The notes under the pieces were generated by a model. The model saw only the letters and a program-made list of their open reading frames with translations, was not told the DNA's origin and ran no database searches. A DNA stretch of 64,000 bases from Neorhizobium galegae (GTDB taxonomy: Bacteria; Pseudomonadota; Alphaproteobacteria; Rhizobiales; Rhizobiaceae): positions 310,001 through 374,000 of the forward strand of contig NZ_JAGIPH010000001.1 of NCBI RefSeq assembly GCF_017877135.1, read 5' to 3'. Below, in pieces: positions 60,948 through 64,000 of the stretch (position 1 is the first letter of the stretch; each line of letters begins with the position of its first letter). The position numbers and the translations under genes were made by a program.

Positions 60948-61472
60948 TTACGCCTCCTGGCCCTTCACGCGATCAAGCCAGAAAAAGTAATGCCGCGTAT
61001 AGCCCGCAATGCTCATGACGCCCAGGAGACGGTCATCATCGAGTTTGCGGAAGTGATCGATGATCGGCTGTCGGTCATAGGCCATGGCCGCGCTTGCGAC
61101 GCCGCGGAAGCGCTGGGTTCTGAGGGCAGCGACGGTTGTTCGCGCACGCAGCGCCTTTATCAGATAGGAAAACAGGTTTCGCGCGATCGGGCGGCGCCCG
61201 AACCGGGCAAACCGCAGGCCAAGGCGCAGCGGCACGCCGGCCGGATCGACCGGGATCAGCCGACGATCATCCCAGAAGAACAGCAGTGCATCGGCGCGCC
61301 CGTCCGGATGGAACCGCTTGCCGTACCAGTCCAGATTTTCGAGCACGCCATCGAGCGGATGGCCGGTCGCAAGACCACGGCCGCGCCAGAGCCCGTGGAT
61401 CGCGCCGGGCTCGACCGGCTGAAGACTGTCGAATAGCGCAAATGCCTCGTCTTCGTCTTTCGGGATACTCAT
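60948..61472 (-). CDS. GXWXG / DUF4334 domain protein
   Basis: 174-aa protein. The N-terminal GXWXG motif is GAIHGLWRGRGLATGHPLDG, and the C-terminal DUF4334 part contains AAMAYDRQPIIDHFRKLDDD with a closing MSIAGYTRHYFFWLDR. It may be a lipocalin-like small-molecule binding protein; function unknown. The start at 61472 gives the family beginning; longer upstream frames are not conserved. It lies upstream of the ETF-QO operator on the same strand but probably forms its own transcript. Confidence 0.85.
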   Translation of the reverse strand: MSIPKDEDEAFALFDSLQPVEPGAIHGLWRGRGLATGHPLDGVLENLDWYGKRFHPDGRADALLFFWDDRRLIPVDPAGVPLRLGLRFARFGRRPIARNLFSYLIKALRARTTVAALRTQRFRGVASAAMAYDRQPIIDHFRKLDDDRLLGVMSIAGYTRHYFFWLDRVKGQEA

Positions 61473-61672
61473 CCTCACCCATGTCCGTTTGATGTCGCCC
61501 GTGCCGCAAACGAGCTCTATGAACGAGGCCAAACGCGCAGGCCCTCGAAAAGATGCGCGGCCCTCTTGGCATTTGGCGGCTGATAACCGGGTATCGCGTC
61601 CGCTTGCAGCTTGCAATCGTCGGGCGTTTTGCCTCCTATCGCAGCACCTATGAAATTCAGGAACGCCCCCTC

Positions 61673-61939
61673 ATGGCCAAGGAACCGAAACTCGAACATT
61701 CCGAATTCTCCGGCGAATTCGAAGATGATGGTATCACGGTGCTTGTGGATATCTTCCGCCCCGCCGGCACCCAGCAGGACTGGCAAATGGAGGTGGTGAG
61801 CCAGGATGATGATGTCACCTCCTGGGACGAACCCTTTGCCACGGACCGTGACGCCTGGGAGGAATTCCTGGCAACCGTGGAGCGCGACGGCATTCGCTCG
61901 TTCCTCGATGCCGACGAGCCATCCGGCTCCACCCATTGA
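61673..61939 (+). CDS. Conserved acidic 88-aa hypothetical protein
   Basis: Small soluble, acidic protein beginning MAKEPKLEHSEFSGEFEDDG and containing VDIFRPAGTQQDWQMEVVSQ, likely a mixed alpha/beta domain. I have the impression of similar short proteins in other rhizobia, but no named domain. The ATG at 61673 has a weak AGGAA site 10 nt before it. Codon use fits the neighbours. It lies alone between divergent and parallel genes. Confidence 0.7.
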   Translation: MAKEPKLEHSEFSGEFEDDGITVLVDIFRPAGTQQDWQMEVVSQDDDVTSWDEPFATDRDAWEEFLATVERDGIRSFLDADEPSGSTH

Positions 61940-62071
61940 TCGCCGCAGGACGCCGTCCTATGCCCCCGGCTGACGTGCCGCTGCACCGTTAGCGGGGCTG
62001 GCCGCGTTGAAACCGGAGCTGCCGCTTGGTAAGCTTGGCGCAGCAGATTTAGTCTCAGGAAGGATTATTTG

Positions 62072-62860
62072 ATGGATTTCGGCATTTCCGGCAAGCGCGC
62101 CCTCGTGCTTGCCTCTTCGCGCGGCCTTGGCCTTGGCATTGCAACCGCTCTTGCCCGCGAAGGCGTACATGTACTTCTGAGCGGACGAAGCGGCGACCGG
62201 CTTCAGGCCAATTGCGATGCGATCAACGCCGAGGGCAAGGGCAAGGCTGACTGGATCTGGTCCGATCTCGCCGAACCGGATGCGGTCGAAGCCCTGAAGA
62301 AGGCCGTTTCCGAAAAGCTTGGCGGCGTTGACATCCTCGTCAACAACACCGGCGGCCCGACGCCGGGCACGGCCGAAGACATGAATGCCGACAAGCTGGA
62401 ACTGTTCTTCCAGAGCATGGTGCTGAGCGTGATTTCGGTCACCAACGCCTTCCTGCCGGCCATGAAGGAACAGGGCTGGGGCCGCATCCTCACGGTCGCC
62501 TCCTCCGGCGTCATCGAACCGATCGGCAATCTCGCGCTCTCCAACACGCTGCGTGGGGCGCTCGTCGGCTGGAACAAGACGCTGGCAACCGAAATCGCCG
62601 GCCATGGCGTCACCGCCAACCTCATCCTGCCCGGCCGCATTCATACCGACCGCATCGATGAACTGGACGGCGCCAATGCCAAGCGCCAGGGCAAGTCGCT
62701 GGACGAGGTGCGCAGCGCCTCCATCAAGACCATCCCCGCCGGCCGGCTTGGCACGGTCGAGGAATTCGCCTCGGTCGGCGCCTTCCTCTGCTCGGCGCCG
62801 GCCGCCTATCTGACGGGCTCGATGATCCGCGTCGACGGCGGTGCAGCAAAGTCTCTCTGA
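62072..62860 (+). CDS. Atypical short-chain dehydrogenase/reductase (BKR-like)
   Basis: 262-aa Rossmann-fold protein. The nucleotide motif is ASSRGLGLGIATALAREG, with S instead of the first glycine of TGxxxGxG. The Ser of the catalytic triad may be in VASSGVI, but the Y-x-x-x-K motif is missing: the aligned stretch LALSNTLRGALVGWNKTLA has Ser and Arg in those places. This pattern is known in a FabG-like subgroup of SDRs that departs from the catalytic tetrad. It may still bind NAD(P) but catalyse something different, or none. Start ATG at 62072 has AGGAAGGA. Confidence 0.88.
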   Translation: MDFGISGKRALVLASSRGLGLGIATALAREGVHVLLSGRSGDRLQANCDAINAEGKGKADWIWSDLAEPDAVEALKKAVSEKLGGVDILVNNTGGPTPGTAEDMNADKLELFFQSMVLSVISVTNAFLPAMKEQGWGRILTVASSGVIEPIGNLALSNTLRGALVGWNKTLATEIAGHGVTANLILPGRIHTDRIDELDGANAKRQGKSLDEVRSASIKTIPAGRLGTVEEFASVGAFLCSAPAAYLTGSMIRVDGGAAKSL

Positions 62861-62867
62861 CGAAAGT

Positions 62868-62898
62868 AACCGCCGCGAAAGCACATTTCGCGGCGGTT
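62868..62898 (+). terminator. Terminator of the SDR gene
   Basis: Perfect 13-bp arms AACCGCCGCGAAA (62868-62880) and TTTCGCGGCGGTT (62886-62898), 5-nt loop, followed by GTTCATCTTTCT. It begins 8 nt after the SDR stop. Confidence 0.8.
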
Positions 62899-62957
62899 GT
62901 TCATCTTTCTACGACATTACCGGAATTTAAGGTGATTTCGCCAGGCTTTGGGCGTTT

Positions 62958-62999
62958 TCTTCTGTCGACGTTTCGCAGTGCGGAAATGTCGACAGAAGA
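62958..62999. promoter_or_regulatory. Long inverted repeat, probable TetR-type operator of RND pump
   Basis: TCTTCTGTCGAC (62958-62969) and GTCGACAGAAGA (62988-62999) are perfect complements; inside, TTTC and GAAA also pair with one mismatch between. The repeat ends 23 nt before the adaptor start, over the place where the promoter and transcription start should lie. TetR/AcrR-type repressors of RND pumps bind such sites. The repressor gene is not in the window. Confidence 0.55.
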
Positions 63000-63022
63000 T
63001 CATCGACGCACCGGGCCCCTTC

Positions 63023-64000
63023 ATGAAAAAGCTCTGGACCTTTACCGGCATTATCGCAATCGGCGCAGCGGGCGCCTGGTATTTTCAGGATGCCCTGCCA
63101 TCCTACCTGCGCATCCCCTCCGTCAAGCAATTGGCCGCAGCCGCCGGCTTCGGCGGCATTCCGGGCGACGGCTCAGCGGTGGCTTCGAAGGGCGACGGCA
63201 GTGACCAGGCCCAGGGCCAGCGTCGCAAGGGCGAGCAGGCGGCAGGCCAGGGCGGAGAACAGGCGCAAAATCAGGGTCAAGGTCAGGGCCAGGGTCAGGG
63301 CGGCGGAAAACCCGCAGGCCAAGGTCGGCGTGGCGGCGGACCATCCGTCGTCAAGACCATTCCCGCCACCACCGGCATTCTTGCCCTCGACGTTGCCGCA
63401 ACCGGCTGGGCCGAGGCCGATGAAACGACCACGATTGCAGCGCTCCAGCAGGGTCTCGTCGTCTCGGTTGCCGCAAAGGATGGCGACGAGGTGAAAGCCG
63501 GCACGCTGATCGCAAAGCTTGACGATCGCACTGCTGCTGCAACCGTTGCCAAGGACAAGGCCAATATCGTCAGCGACCAGGCAAGCCTTGCGGAACTGGA
63601 AGCCGCGCTTCAGCGCGCTGAAAACCTGCTGAAGCAGAATGTCCAGTCGCAGCAGAGCTTCGAACAGGCCAAGGGAGCGCGCGACCAGGCCGCGGCCAAG
63701 GTGGATGCCGACCGCGCAACGCTTGCCGTGGATGAGGTGGCGCTCGAGCACACCGATATCCGCGCGCCGTTTGACGGGCGCCTCGGCGACATCGCCGTCA
63801 GCCAGGGCGCCTATGTCAGCGCCGGCGCCACCATCGTCACCATCACCCGCTACGACCCGATCTCGGTCGCGTTCCAACTGCCGCAGCGTTACCTGCCGCA
63901 GTTGCGTGTCGGCATCGATACGGGCGCTGCGGTCGATGCAGATCCGGCCGCAACGGGCGGCGTGGTCGACAGCGGCAAATTGGTCTTCTTCGACAATGCC
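63023..64000 (+). CDS. RND efflux periplasmic adaptor subunit (partial)
   Basis: First 326 residues; the gene runs past the window end. An N-terminal membrane helix (about 5-22) anchors it. A Gly/Gln-rich low-complexity linker (about 48-107) follows, then a lipoyl domain half (TTTIAALQQGLVVSVAAKDG), an alpha-helical hairpin (about 168-235), the second lipoyl half (IRAPFDGRLGDIAVSQGAYV) and part of the beta-barrel. This is the membrane-fusion protein of an AcrAB/MdtABC-type pump; the inner-membrane pump gene should follow. The linker is unusually long. The inverted repeat upstream suggests inducible control. Confidence 0.92.
   Translation, partial: MKKLWTFTGIIAIGAAGAWYFQDALPSYLRIPSVKQLAAAAGFGGIPGDGSAVASKGDGSDQAQGQRRKGEQAAGQGGEQAQNQGQGQGQGQGGGKPAGQGRRGGGPSVVKTIPATTGILALDVAATGWAEADETTTIAALQQGLVVSVAAKDGDEVKAGTLIAKLDDRTAAATVAKDKANIVSDQASLAELEAALQRAENLLKQNVQSQQSFEQAKGARDQAAAKVDADRATLAVDEVALEHTDIRAPFDGRLGDIAVSQGAYVSAGATIVTITRYDPISVAFQLPQRYLPQLRVGIDTGAAVDADPAATGGVVDSGKLVFFDNA

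Noticed and set aside
1-64000. CRISPR array, prophage or known anti-phage system
   Set aside because: No regularly spaced repeats, phage structural genes, restriction or nuclease-helicase sets were seen; the TA pairs alone do not support a defence island.

Overview
This 64 kb window is GC-rich chromosomal DNA from an alphaproteobacterium of the order Hyphomicrobiales (Rhizobiales), most likely family Rhizobiaceae. The reasons are the gene order rpoZ - rsh - acpS - lepB - rnc - era - recO, the psd-pssA pair, two RopA-type porins, DUF1127 and DUF3563 small proteins, an alphaproteobacterial flagellin, and intergenic palindromic repeats of the rhizobial kind. Genus and species cannot be fixed by reading alone. 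Most of the window is core genome; accessory signs are few and local.

Layout. 0-5 kb: an Atm1-type ABC exporter, then a small toxin-antitoxin patch (a decayed BrnT with an intact HTH antitoxin, back to back with an intact MazEF-type pair), then phosphatidylserine decarboxylase and synthase, and a tiny ORF. 5-11.5 kb: an abasic-site SRAP protein, YnfA, a Nudix hydrolase, exported small proteins, and a tightly overlapping ygfZ - HD hydrolase - tyrosine-phosphatase operon followed by an MscS channel. 11.5-14.4 kb: an NMT1-type ABC importer interrupted by two dispersed repeats. 14.6-19.5 kb: a DUF2339 membrane protein, an HD hydrolase, a MOSC protein and a NYN-domain protein. 19.8-28 kb: the stringent-response and housekeeping block (rpoZ, rsh, DUF3563, DUF2062, acpS, lepB, rnc, era, recO). 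28-36 kb: an MFS transporter, an orphan 88-aa protein, an isolated flagellin, DUF1127, smpB, dapA, a soluble lytic transglycosylase and an alpha/beta hydrolase. 36-40 kb: two paralogous porins with a strange 0.9 kb spacer, then tRNA-Ser(GCU). 40-46 kb: an FAD reductase, a PilZ-like protein, an aminotransferase, a Sel1-like protein, DUF2147 and AMP nucleosidase. 46-51.6 kb: an envelope-glycan cluster (UPF0104 membrane protein, two ArnT/Rgt-like GT39 enzymes around a DPM1-like GT2). 51.6-54.4 kb: a divergent transaminase / glutamine-synthetase-like pair suggestive of polyamine catabolism. 54.4-64 kb: lipid kinase, MFS, DoxX, L,D-transpeptidase lipoprotein, pentapeptide protein, ETF-ubiquinone oxidoreductase, GXWXG protein, an SDR lacking the catalytic Tyr/Lys, and the start of an RND efflux adaptor cut by the window edge.

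The most useful signals beyond gene calls are regulatory DNA: a 16-bp ACGT-type palindrome resembling a LiuR operator before ETF-QO, a long inverted repeat placed like a TetR operator before the RND adaptor, a 12/10/12 inverted repeat in the flagellin leader, a 12-bp palindrome between the two toxin-antitoxin modules, and palindromes in the inter-porin spacer. I did not find a clear new defence system, CRISPR array, prophage or complete insertion sequence.
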